A DNA stretch of 6,823 nt from SFLA01 sp964485815 (GTDB taxonomy: Bacteria > Bacillota > Clostridia > Oscillospirales > CAG-382): positions 1 to 6,823 of the forward strand of contig CAZAJX010000057.1 of NCBI GenBank assembly GCA_964485815.1, written 5' to 3'. Below are positions 1 through 6,404 of the stretch, one piece after another (within the stretch, counting starts at the first letter, position 1; each line of letters starts with the position of its first letter). Under the pieces are notes generated by a model, which made no database searches, was not told where the DNA came from, and was given only the letters and a program-made list of their open reading frames with translations. The translations under genes and the position numbers were made by a program.

Positions 1-154
1 CACGAAGTGCGCATATCACGCCGAGCGAAGTGAGGCTATATCACGCTTGCGAAGCAAGCATATCACGAAAGCCGACGGCTTTCCATATCACGCACGACGC
101 AGTTGTGCTATATCACGACTTCGAAGAAGTCCATATCACTCCGCCGCAGGCGGA
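1..154. repeat. Tandem array of seven variable mini-hairpins with invariant ATATCAC linker
   Basis: Six exact copies of ATATCAC start at 13, 38, 60, 85, 110 and 133, a period of 22-25 nt. Between them lie short palindromes of different sequence, all closed by a 3-nt loop. They are CAC-GAA-GTGCGC (1-12, left arm cut by the window edge), an imperfect stem GCCGAGC-GAA-GTGAGGC (20-36), GCTTGC-GAA-GCAAGC (45-59), GAAAGCC-GAC-GGCTTTC (67-83), GCACGAC-GCA-GTTGTGC (92-108, one G-T wobble), GACTTC-GAA-GAAGTC (117-131) and TCCGCC-GCA-GGCGGA (140-154). The linker is fixed while both arms of each hairpin change together. The last hairpin ends 6 nt before the ribosome binding site of the lipoprotein gene, so the array may lie in its 5' leader. 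No promoter is recognisable inside it. Function is unknown. The array continues beyond the left edge. Confidence 0.9.
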
Positions 155-175
155 CAAAGAAAGGATTCGGTTAAT

Positions 176-1303
176 ATGAGGTATTCTCGCTATTTGGTAA
201 TAATACTTTGTATTTTCACCCTTGCTAATTTAGCTTCATGTTCGGGACAAAAAACCGTTGACGATGTTTCATACGCAGAGCTGGGAATACCTACTGCCGA
301 AAGATACACAGAAGGCATAACTGCAAGAAGTCCTTGGGATATGGCAATATTTGATAACAAGCTGTATATCGGCAGCGGGGATTACGACGCGAATTCGGGA
401 CCCGTTGATATGTGGTGCTATGATCTGGACAGCGAAACTTGGATAAACAGCGGTACCCTGCTTGAAGAAGAGATCGACCGTTTTTGTTTTATCGACAACC
501 GACTCGCAGTCCCGGGAACAGACCCGCAGGAAGATTGGAGCTTTGGAAATTATTACGTTCTCGATAACGGCAAATGGGTAAAATACCGTAATATTCCCGG
601 CGGACTGCATACTTTTGATATAATTGAATTTGATAATATGATATTTGCAGGTCTGGGGGTATCAAGCGGTTCGTATCCTATCGTATGTTCCGCAGACGGC
701 GGTAAAACCTTTAACATCGTCCCCTTTCAAAAAGACGGCAAAAACATACAAACTTCAGACAGTCAAAAAGTAAGAGTTTACGATCTGTTTCTTTTCCAAA
801 ACACACTGTACGCCGCATTTATGTACGGCGACTCCGAGATAACTTACGATCTGTATAAATATGAAGACGGTGTATTTACATACGATAATCAGTGGTACGG
901 AAAAATTCATCAGATCAAATTCACAAACAACATAATAAGCGGAAAAGCTGAGTTCGGAGATAATATGTTTTTTACTACGGGTTATCTTTACGCTACAAAT
1001 GATATGCGTAATTTCACCCGTATCACCTTCCCCGATTCGCAGACGGTATACGATATTTGCAAGGACGAAAAATACCTATACGCTTTATGCGGCAGTGAAC
1101 AAGACGACGGAAAATACAAGATATCGGTTTACCGAAACGACGGAAAATCAACAACAAATTTCCATGAACTCTTTAATTTTTTCTATGAAGTGCCCCCGTT
1201 AAGCATTTCCTGTCAGGACGAAAGCTTCTTTATCGGAATGGGAAACACCAACAGCACCCACGATAAAAACGGAATGATTTTGTTTATCGAGTATTCCGAT
1301 TAA
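176..1303 (+). CDS. Putative surface lipoprotein with beta-propeller-like repeats
   Basis: This is a 375-residue protein that I cannot assign to a named family. The first 22 residues form a lipoprotein signal peptide: MRYSR, a hydrophobic stretch at about 7-20, then lipobox LASC with Cys22 as the lipidated residue. It should therefore be anchored on the outer face of the cytoplasmic membrane. The mature part repeats a blade-like motif (hydrophobic strand, D/N turn, strand, G-x-G or similar) near residues 54, 101, 147, 202, 245, 291 and 343; examples are DNKLYIGSGDYD and DESFFIGMGNTN. Seven units of about 45 residues suggest a seven-bladed propeller, a fold used for binding or glycan-related functions. 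I see no catalytic motif. The ATG at 176 was chosen because AAGGA (161-165) lies 10 nt upstream and the signal peptide starts there. The frame is open back to 47, but that part only translates the hairpin array. The gene converges on the minus-strand genes and shares their terminator. Confidence 0.8.
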   Translation: MRYSRYLVIILCIFTLANLASCSGQKTVDDVSYAELGIPTAERYTEGITARSPWDMAIFDNKLYIGSGDYDANSGPVDMWCYDLDSETWINSGTLLEEEIDRFCFIDNRLAVPGTDPQEDWSFGNYYVLDNGKWVKYRNIPGGLHTFDIIEFDNMIFAGLGVSSGSYPIVCSADGGKTFNIVPFQKDGKNIQTSDSQKVRVYDLFLFQNTLYAAFMYGDSEITYDLYKYEDGVFTYDNQWYGKIHQIKFTNNIISGKAEFGDNMFFTTGYLYATNDMRNFTRITFPDSQTVYDICKDEKYLYALCGSEQDDGKYKISVYRNDGKSTTNFHELFNFFYEVPPLSISCQDESFFIGMGNTNSTHDKNGMILFIEYSD

Positions 1304-1328
1304 CGCAAACATTACATAAGAACAGCAA

Positions 1329-1355
1329 AAAGCGGAGGCTTCACACCTCCGCTTT
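1329..1355. terminator. Bidirectional rho-independent terminator
   Basis: A 10-bp perfect stem (AAAGCGGAGG at 1329-1338, CCTCCGCTTT at 1346-1355) has a 7-nt loop. On the minus strand the stem runs into a T tract (the A run at 1327-1331 read in reverse). On the plus strand it is followed by a weaker T-rich stretch. It sits between two convergent genes and probably serves both the lipoprotein gene (+) and the phosphoesterase/small-protein unit (-). Confidence 0.85.
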
Positions 1356-1357
1356 AA

Positions 1358-1633
1358 TTATTTATCCGAGTTTGCTTTTTCTATTTGCCACAGTTCGCCA
1401 ATACTCTTTTGGTTATCGGGAAACCAAAACACAGAGGTGTTTTTATACGTATGAGTGCTGATTTCCCCGTTTTCGTCTTCTATAGCCATAATTTTATTCC
1501 ACACGACGATCTTGTAGGTAAGAGCGGCATACTCACGGGTGCCGCCGTCATCGTACGTTCCCTTGGGAATGGGCAAGAACAAGACCAATACCAGCAGAAC
1601 TATAATTACTGCGGGAATTACTATCTTTTTCAT
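1358..1633 (-). CDS. Small membrane-anchored or secreted hypothetical protein
   Basis: This 91-residue protein begins MKK followed by a strongly hydrophobic segment (about residues 4-22, rich in I, V and L, ending FLPIP), which is either an uncleaved membrane anchor or a signal peptide. The remaining ~65 residues are polar and predicted extracytoplasmic. They include the string GTYDDGGTREYAALTYKIV, which I associate with small hypothetical proteins of gut Clostridia without known function. AAGGAGG lies 8 nt upstream of the ATG, an excellent ribosome binding site. The gene starts 32 nt after the phosphoesterase stop on the same strand with no terminator or promoter between, so it is probably the second gene of that operon. 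The stop codon touches the bidirectional terminator. The gene is clearly real; its function is unknown. Confidence 0.8.
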   Translation of the reverse strand: MKKIVIPAVIIVLLVLVLFLPIPKGTYDDGGTREYAALTYKIVVWNKIMAIEDENGEISTHTYKNTSVFWFPDNQKSIGELWQIEKANSDK

Positions 1634-1665
1634 ACGAATAACCTCCTTTTTTGGTTTAGGAAAAA

Positions 1666-3672
1666 CTATTCTTCTACCGTGGTGATGGTGATAAGCATTG
1701 TTTCCGTATCGTAGGAAACGCGGATATTATTGTTATAAATTGAACGGGTATTTATATTAGCCACGCCGTAATCCTCTACCGTGCCCTGAGAAAGCATATC
1801 CACAAGCTCGTAGTTCACAGTTCCGTGTCCCGTGATGGCAAAGCCGCCCTCGGGAACGACGATCTCGAACAGAGTATATCCGAATCCGCCGGAAGCCCAG
1901 TCGTTTGCAAAGCCATCCAACAGCTTGATTGCGGGGTTCTTTGAGTAATCCGAATAATAAATATGTGCGTAATAGCTTGAACCGGTAGGTCCGCCGTAAC
2001 CGCTCAAGGGCCACAGAACTGCGTATGCTATTCTGCCCTCGCTGTCAACCACAACGTAATATCTCCAGCCGTGGCCGATCCAATCTCCCTCTCCGGTAGA
2101 TGCATCGGTAACGAATTTTACCTTGGTGCCCGCTTCCGTCCATACGGCGATGGCATCTGCCCCCGCATCCTTATTGACGGTGTTGATCTTCACGCCCTTG
2201 GGAGCGTTGGGGTCTACTGCCACCTCCTCCGTTTCTACGGTAAGAGTGTTTGCGGCAGGATCATAGGTGAAGTTGCAGGTGCGTCCCGTTACGCCGTCAA
2301 AGATCAGGGTCTTTCCGTCGGGACAGTAAAAACCGCCCTTCCACAAGGTTTCGGTGGAAATTCTCACTTCGCCGGATATTTCCGTGTTTTCGGTAGTAAG
2401 TCTTACGCCGTTATAGGCAAACACTATTTCGTTGCCGTAATTGAAATTGCAGGAAACGGTGTATGTGCCCGTTGCCTCATCATACTCGGCGGAATCATCG
2501 AAGGTGCCGCAGTAGGTAAGACCCAGTTCACTGCCGTCCTCGGTACAGCAATCCGTGGTGAAATTAAAATCTTTATCGAAATTATAAATATATGTACGGC
2601 GAGGCATATCGTTATTTTCAAAAAGGGTGGAAAATCCCGTCTGGGGACCGAAGCCCAGCACGATACCGTCCATCTTTACCTGAAAATCAAAAGTATGAGC
2701 GTGTCCGCAGAAGAAGGCAACGGTGCTTGCCTTTTCCTTCATGGCATCGAACATTCCCGTGTTTTCCTTGGTGGGACCGCCTGTGCGGATTCCCTCTATT
2801 TCGGAAGAAGAAAGTTCCTGCTTTATAACGAATTCCGCGCCACTGCCCGAAAGCGCCGCCTTATACGCAGTGTAATATTCGGGAAGCTGAATGTGGGAGA
2901 ACACTATAGACGGCATAACGCCTTCACCAGTATAAAGAGCACTCAGCTTGTCGATCTCGGATTTGTACCAATCGATCTGCCCTGCGGTGATAGATTCATA
3001 GGAGCTTATTGCGCCGTCATAGATACCTGCATCCATAAGCAATATTGCGCCCAGAAGCTTTGTTCCGTCGCTGTTCAGCACGGAAACGGAAAAGTTGCCG
3101 TAGCGGTTGGCGTCGGCTTCAACGTAGCCGCTGTTATACAGCAGATATTTTGAACCGCAGGAATCAAGGTATTCGGAAAGCTCTTTCTTGCTGTAGCCTG
3201 CGGAGTTGCTCTCCGCATCGTGATTGCCGTAAATAAAGGTCCAGGGGATCTCATAGCTATCCATAAGAGCGACGAACTCTTTAAGCGCTTCCACACCCGT
3301 TGAAAGTATGTTATCACCCGAGCAAACGATAAGATCGGGCTTTTCGGTATCTACTATGTACTGAAGATATTTTTTTGTGCGCTCTACCTTATCGTTGTGG
3401 TAAGCGTTGCCCTCGATACCGAAGTGCACGTCAGCAAACTGGGCAATTCTCAAAGGTCTGTCGGAAGGCATATAGACTGCAAGCCCGTTTTCCACGATAA
3501 GAGGCTCGGTTCTGTCGGTATAAGACATGTCAAAAGATGGGTTCTGCTGAGAAGAACCGCTTGTGTCGTTTTCGCCGCCGGAGGTATTGTTGTCCCCAAC
3601 GCAGGAGGCGAGAGAAAACGGCAGACAAAGGGAAAGAAAGAGTGCAATAAAAATTAAAAATGCTTTTTTCAT
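1666..3672 (-). CDS. Calcineurin-like metallophosphoesterase lipoprotein
   Basis: This 668-residue protein has a lipoprotein signal ending LASC (Cys24), then a Ser/Gly/Asn-rich linker (about 25-48). Next is a metallophosphoesterase domain (about 72-360) with all five expected motifs: DVH (Asp81, His83), GDN (Asp120), GNHD (Asn150, His151), SH (His260) and GHAH (His324, His326). These residues normally hold a two-metal centre that hydrolyses phosphate esters, and the layout resembles the Dcr2/purple-acid-phosphatase-like branch. The substrate cannot be deduced. Residues about 385-668 form a beta-rich extension with no domain I recognise, probably two modules (about 395-485 and 492-668). The start at 3672 fits AAAGGGG 6 nt upstream and the signal peptide; the frame is open to 3750 but that part would cover the promoter. 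Transcription likely starts near 3702 from a TTGACA-17-TATAAT promoter, and the small gene at 1358-1633 follows. The stop is TAG. It is likely an externally displayed phosphatase or nucleotidase/phosphodiesterase. Confidence 0.9.
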   Translation of the reverse strand: MKKAFLIFIALFLSLCLPFSLASCVGDNNTSGGENDTSGSSQQNPSFDMSYTDRTEPLIVENGLAVYMPSDRPLRIAQFADVHFGIEGNAYHNDKVERTKKYLQYIVDTEKPDLIVCSGDNILSTGVEALKEFVALMDSYEIPWTFIYGNHDAESNSAGYSKKELSEYLDSCGSKYLLYNSGYVEADANRYGNFSVSVLNSDGTKLLGAILLMDAGIYDGAISSYESITAGQIDWYKSEIDKLSALYTGEGVMPSIVFSHIQLPEYYTAYKAALSGSGAEFVIKQELSSSEIEGIRTGGPTKENTGMFDAMKEKASTVAFFCGHAHTFDFQVKMDGIVLGFGPQTGFSTLFENNDMPRRTYIYNFDKDFNFTTDCCTEDGSELGLTYCGTFDDSAEYDEATGTYTVSCNFNYGNEIVFAYNGVRLTTENTEISGEVRISTETLWKGGFYCPDGKTLIFDGVTGRTCNFTYDPAANTLTVETEEVAVDPNAPKGVKINTVNKDAGADAIAVWTEAGTKVKFVTDASTGEGDWIGHGWRYYVVVDSEGRIAYAVLWPLSGYGGPTGSSYYAHIYYSDYSKNPAIKLLDGFANDWASGGFGYTLFEIVVPEGGFAITGHGTVNYELVDMLSQGTVEDYGVANINTRSIYNNNIRVSYDTETMLITITTVEE

Positions 3673-3682
3673 ACGATACCCC

Positions 3683-3711
3683 TTTACTTTTTCAGTTATT
3701 ACAGATATATT
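3683..3711 (+). promoter_or_regulatory. Probable divergent sigma-A promoter of the radical SAM gene
   Basis: TTTACT (3683-3688) and TATATT (3706-3711) have a 17-nt spacer, matching the consensus at 4 of 6 and 5 of 6 positions. Transcription would begin near 3718, about 32 nt before the ATG at 3750. TATAAA at 3711-3716 is an alternative -10. It is weaker than the opposing promoter, whose -10 it overlaps, so the two probably cannot be occupied by RNA polymerase at the same time. Confidence 0.55.
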
Positions 3712-3737
3712 ATAAATTAGAAAATAGCATATGTCAA
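3709..3737 (-). promoter_or_regulatory. Consensus sigma-A promoter of the phosphoesterase operon
   Basis: On the minus strand TTGACA (3737-3732) and TATAAT (3714-3709) are separated by exactly 17 nt, matching the housekeeping consensus at all twelve positions. The predicted transcript start is near 3702, giving a leader of about 30 nt before the ATG at 3672 with AAAGGGG inside it. The -10 box overlaps the candidate -10 of the divergent promoter. Confidence 0.85.
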
Positions 3738-3749
3738 TGGAGAAAAACA

Positions 3750-4631
3750 ATGAACTGCAATATTTGTCCCCGTGAATGCGGAGCGGACAGAAGGACAGAA
3801 AAAGGTATCTGCGGCTACGGCGAGAAAATGCGTGTTTCCCGTGCGGCTCCTCACTACTGGGAAGAGCCGCCTATATCATATAAAAACGGAAGCGGCACGG
3901 TGTTTTTTGCGGGCTGCAACTTAAAATGCGTGTTTTGCCAGAACAGAGAGATATCCCGCTGTGAAACGGGAAAAGAAATTACGGCAGACAGGCTGTATGA
4001 AATATTCACGGAATTAAAATCCCGGGGCGTGCACAACATAAACCTCGTTACCCCTACCCATTATACCGAGCAAATAATTCCCGTGCTTAAAAGGGCAAAG
4101 GAAGAAAAGCTTGGGCTTCCTATAGTTTGGAACAGCGGCGGGTACGAAAAGGCGGAAACTATAAAAAAGCTTGACGGACTGGTGGATATTTACCTGCCCG
4201 ATTTCAAATATATCCGTTCCGAAACTGCTTTGCGCTACAGCGGGGCGGTCGATTATTTCGAGCACGCGTCTAAAGCGCTGGACGAAATGGTGCGCCAATG
4301 CGGTGAAGCCGTTATCCACCGCGGGACTATGCGCAGAGGGGTTATAGTGCGGCATCTGGTGCTTCCCGGGCACAACGAGGAAAGCAAGGAGATTATAGGA
4401 TATCTGCACTCCCGTTACGGAAATAGAATTTATATAAGCATAATGAACCAATATACCCCTATGGAGCTGGTGAAAAATTCCCACCCCGAGATATACCGCA
4501 CGGTAACGGAAGCGGAATATAGCGAGGTAGTGGAATTTGCAAAGCGCATCGGCGTGGAAAACGCCTTTGTTCAGGACGGGGAAACCGCAAAGGAAAGTTT
4601 TATTCCCCCATTTGACAACCAAGGCGTTTAA
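3750..4631 (+). CDS. PflX-like radical SAM protein (PFL-activating-enzyme-related)
   Basis: This 293-residue protein carries the radical SAM signature CxxxCxxC as CNLKCVFC (Cys56, Cys60, Cys63), which binds the [4Fe-4S] cluster that cleaves S-adenosylmethionine. An N-terminal cysteine group, CNICPREC (3, 6, 10) and Cys21, is typical of the PflX/COG1313 group and may hold another metal. NxVTPTHY-like (98-105), WNSGGYE (127-133), LPDFKY (149-154) and the ending ESFIPPFDNQGV also fit this family, and the length is about normal. PflX proteins resemble pyruvate formate-lyase activating enzymes, but their substrate is unknown and no glycyl radical enzyme lies in this window. The ATG at 3750 has GGAG at 3739-3742, 7 nt upstream. 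The frame is open back to 3660, but that stretch holds promoters on both strands. The last codons contain the promoter of the next gene, 55 nt downstream. Confidence 0.9.
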   Translation: MNCNICPRECGADRRTEKGICGYGEKMRVSRAAPHYWEEPPISYKNGSGTVFFAGCNLKCVFCQNREISRCETGKEITADRLYEIFTELKSRGVHNINLVTPTHYTEQIIPVLKRAKEEKLGLPIVWNSGGYEKAETIKKLDGLVDIYLPDFKYIRSETALRYSGAVDYFEHASKALDEMVRQCGEAVIHRGTMRRGVIVRHLVLPGHNEESKEIIGYLHSRYGNRIYISIMNQYTPMELVKNSHPEIYRTVTEAEYSEVVEFAKRIGVENAFVQDGETAKESFIPPFDNQGV

Positions 4632-4640
4632 TAGTATAAT
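4612..4640 (+). promoter_or_regulatory. Consensus sigma-A promoter straddling the end of the radical SAM gene
   Basis: TTGACA (4612-4617) lies inside the last codons of the upstream gene (the Phe-Asp-Asn codons), and TATAAT (4635-4640) is just beyond its stop. The spacer is 17 nt, and all twelve hexamer positions match consensus. Transcription should begin near 4647, about 40 nt before the kinase-like gene, which can therefore be expressed apart from the radical SAM gene. Confidence 0.85.
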
Positions 4641-4657
4641 AATATCAATAAAAAGGC

Positions 4658-4672
4658 GCACTGATTTAGTGC
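4658..4672 (+). other. Small hairpin directly upstream of the ribosome binding site
   Basis: GCACT and AGTGC pair as a 5-bp stem around the 5-nt loop GATTT. The hairpin ends 2 nt before AAGGAG (4675-4680) of the P-loop gene. It leaves the ribosome binding site free and may only tune leader folding or stability. It has no T tract and is not a terminator. Confidence 0.45.
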
Positions 4673-4686
4673 AGAAGGAGCGTAAT

Positions 4687-5226
4687 ATGGGCAATATAGT
4701 AGCAATCGTCGGTATGTGCGGAAGCGGTAAATCCGTAGTAACCGAGGTGTTTACAGACAGAGGCTGGAAAAGCGTTTATTTCGGCGGCGTTACAATGAAG
4801 ATGATCGCCGAGCAGGGCTTGGAAAAAACGCCCGAGAACGAAAAGCTTATCCGCGAAGGACTCCGTGAGGAGTACGGTATGGCGGCTTACGCCGTTAAGC
4901 TGGAGGACGAGATACGCGAGCTTTCCAAGGAGCACGACGTGGTGCTGGACGGGCTCTACTCCTGGTCGGAATATAAATATCTTTCCGAAAAAATAGGTAA
5001 TATAATCCTGCTTGCGGTGGTTACCGATTCCGGCGACAGATACGATCGCCTCGCCGTCCGCGAGGTGCGCCCCTTCACCTACGAGCAGTCGATGGCAAGA
5101 GATATCGCAGAGATCGAAAATCTGGAAAAAGGCGGCCCCATCGCCTTTGCCCATAAATATATCCACAACGACGGCGATATAGAAAAACTTAGAGCAAAAA
5201 CTACCGAGTTTATCGAGAGTTTGTAA
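4687..5226 (+). CDS. P-loop ATPase/kinase, dephospho-CoA-kinase-like (UPF0200-related)
   Basis: This 179-residue cytoplasmic protein starts with a beta strand and Walker A loop, GMCGSGKS (9-16), with Lys15 and Ser16 contacting the nucleotide phosphates. A Walker B-like or kinase strand VVLDG (85-89) follows, then an Arg-containing stretch (Arg118 to Arg128) that could form a lid. TPENEKLIREGLREEYGMAA (48-67) is close to the pattern of UPF0200 proteins, which resemble dephospho-CoA kinase and adenylate-kinase-type enzymes. The fold suggests a small-molecule or nucleotide kinase; the acceptor is unknown. A true dephospho-CoA kinase (CoaE) differs in several motifs, so I do not use that symbol. 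AAGGAG 6 nt upstream fixes the ATG at 4687. The gene has its own consensus promoter and ends 12 nt before a strong terminator. It may also be read through from the radical SAM gene. Confidence 0.8.
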   Translation: MGNIVAIVGMCGSGKSVVTEVFTDRGWKSVYFGGVTMKMIAEQGLEKTPENEKLIREGLREEYGMAAYAVKLEDEIRELSKEHDVVLDGLYSWSEYKYLSEKIGNIILLAVVTDSGDRYDRLAVREVRPFTYEQSMARDIAEIENLEKGGPIAFAHKYIHNDGDIEKLRAKTTEFIESL

Positions 5227-5238
5227 AAGCATATATAC

Positions 5239-5268
5239 AAAAACGGAGGCAAAAAAGCCTCCGTTTTT
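5239..5268. terminator. Bidirectional rho-independent terminator
   Basis: A 12-bp perfect stem (AAAAACGGAGGC at 5239-5250, GCCTCCGTTTTT at 5257-5268) encloses an A6 loop. T runs follow the GC core on both strands. It lies between the convergent kinase-like gene (+) and zinc-knuckle membrane protein gene (-). Its GGAGG/CCTCC core resembles that of the terminator at 1329-1355. Confidence 0.92.
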
Positions 5269-5285
5269 ATCTTCCAACCTAAAAA

Positions 5286-6101
5286 TTAAATATGTTTGTT
5301 TATCCATTCAGGCATATTAGGATCGTCGATTTTCCAAGATTCCTCTATATGTTCATCCTCATGCCATTCATTTTCATCACCATTAAAAAGCTTTTGTCTA
5401 TGGCACTTGTATTTAACTACCTCGTCACCTTCAAGTCTGTATTTATTCCAATAATAATTATTTTTGACGTATCCTTTCCACTCGTTAGTTGTATATATTG
5501 TCCTATCTTCAACTTCTTCAGACGAATCGCTTCCGTTAGAAAGCGGCAAATAGTCCGTATCAATACCGTCAGACGCGGAGTCAAGTGCAGATTTTGTAGC
5601 AATGGCCGCTGCGCCTACAACTGCAGCAGCTCCTGCCACAACAACACCGGCTACGGCAAGTCTTTTCTTTGCCTTATCTTTGCGTGCTTGGCGGCAGGAA
5701 TCACAAAGTTTTTTATTAGAATTTGAAAGCAACACTCCACAATCCGAACACACCTCTTTTATATTATCTTCCGTCAAATCATTTTCATACCCACAGTTGT
5801 CGCAAATATGTTTAGATGCGTTTCTGTCGAAGTTTTCTTGATTATTGAGATAAGCATCGCACCCATCACAATACCAAAACACGCAATTTTCCAGAAAATC
5901 ACTTTCCTTCAAACAAAGCATTAAAATACCGCCGATGATGTTGCACAGCAATAGTGTGAGTATTGAAATTAGCTTAATATCATCCTTGCAAGTTGCTTTT
6001 TTCAACTTATTTAAAGCAATTCCGCCTACAACAGCAGGAAAGATCAGCGGAAGACCAAGAACTATTCCTATAACGATAAAAATTTTCGCCGTTTTTTTCA
6101 A
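5286..6101 (-). CDS. Membrane protein with four CxxC zinc-knuckle motifs
   Basis: This 271-residue protein matches no family I can name. Two hydrophobic segments (about 7-30 and 44-63) look like membrane helices. A cysteine-rich region follows, with CDGC (78-81), CDNC (100-103), CSDC (118-121) and CDSC (133-136), which could form two zinc ribbons of the treble-clef or rubredoxin-knuckle type. A basic stretch (138-147) and a third hydrophobic, Ala/Gly/Val-rich segment (148-169) come next. The final hundred residues are acidic and aromatic without a recognised motif. The start is TTG at 6101; GAAAGGGG lies 8 nt upstream, and translation from it gives MKKTAK, a typical membrane-protein beginning. 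A TTGAAA-17-TATACT promoter lies 47 nt upstream. The gene looks more AT-rich than the phosphoesterase and kinase genes, which could indicate recent acquisition, but I have not measured this. Confidence 0.8.
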   Translation of the reverse strand: MKKTAKIFIVIGIVLGLPLIFPAVVGGIALNKLKKATCKDDIKLISILTLLLCNIIGGILMLCLKESDFLENCVFWYCDGCDAYLNNQENFDRNASKHICDNCGYENDLTEDNIKEVCSDCGVLLSNSNKKLCDSCRQARKDKAKKRLAVAGVVVAGAAAVVGAAAIATKSALDSASDGIDTDYLPLSNGSDSSEEVEDRTIYTTNEWKGYVKNNYYWNKYRLEGDEVVKYKCHRQKLFNGDENEWHEDEHIEESWKIDDPNMPEWINKHI

Positions 6102-6147
6102 CCCAAAAACCCCTTTCGCATTCTAAATCCAAATATCCTCTATTTTA

Positions 6148-6176
6148 AGTATACAACAACATTTTACTTTTTTCAA
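6148..6176 (-). promoter_or_regulatory. Sigma-A promoter of the zinc-knuckle membrane protein
   Basis: On the minus strand TTGAAA (6176-6171) and TATACT (6153-6148) are separated by 17 nt, each 5 of 6 to consensus. The predicted start of transcription is near 6141, giving a leader of about 40 nt before the TTG start at 6101. Confidence 0.75.
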
Positions 6177-6188
6177 CCCTAAACCATC

Positions 6189-6224
6189 CCCCGAAGTTAC
6201 GTTTGTAACCTCGGGGATTTTTTT
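6189..6224 (+). terminator. Orphan plus-strand rho-independent terminator
   Basis: CCCCGAAGTTAC (6189-6200) pairs with GTAACCTCGGGG (6205-6216), 12 positions with one A-C mismatch, across the loop GTTT. A seven-T tract follows at 6218-6224. The opposite strand has no T tract after the stem, so it works on plus-strand transcripts. No plus-strand gene lies between it and the terminator at 5239-5268. Confidence 0.8.
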
Positions 6225-6248
6225 ACATATACTGACACTGTAAGCCAT

Positions 6249-6363
6249 GTTTTTACATTCTGTAAAAACAACTAAGTTCGCCTTGCGGCGAGTGAAGTTT
6301 GCCCCCAAAAGGCAAGTGAAGTCGCCTTCGGCGGTGAAGTTTGCGCCACAAGGCGCAAGTGAA
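6249..6363. repeat. Second mini-hairpin array with GTGAAGT linker
   Basis: GTGAAGT occurs exactly at 6292, 6316 and 6334, with a degenerate copy GTGAATA at 6359. Between the copies lie hairpins of differing sequence: TCGCC-TTGC-GGCGA (6278-6291), TTGCC-7 nt-GGCAA (6299-6315), CGCC-TTC-GGCG (6323-6333) and TTGCGCC-ACAA-GGCGCAA (6341-6358). A 9-bp perfect hairpin with loop TTC (GTTTTTACA and TGTAAAAAC, 6249-6269) precedes them, joined by AACTAAGT, and may be an older unit. Read on the other strand, the linker of the array at 1-154 is GTGATAT, so both follow GTGA-NN-T. The array ends 24 nt before the cotJA ribosome binding site. Function is unknown. Confidence 0.85.
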
Positions 6364-6404
6364 TAGGTAAAATCATATCTTTTTTACAAAGGAGAACACG
6401 AATA

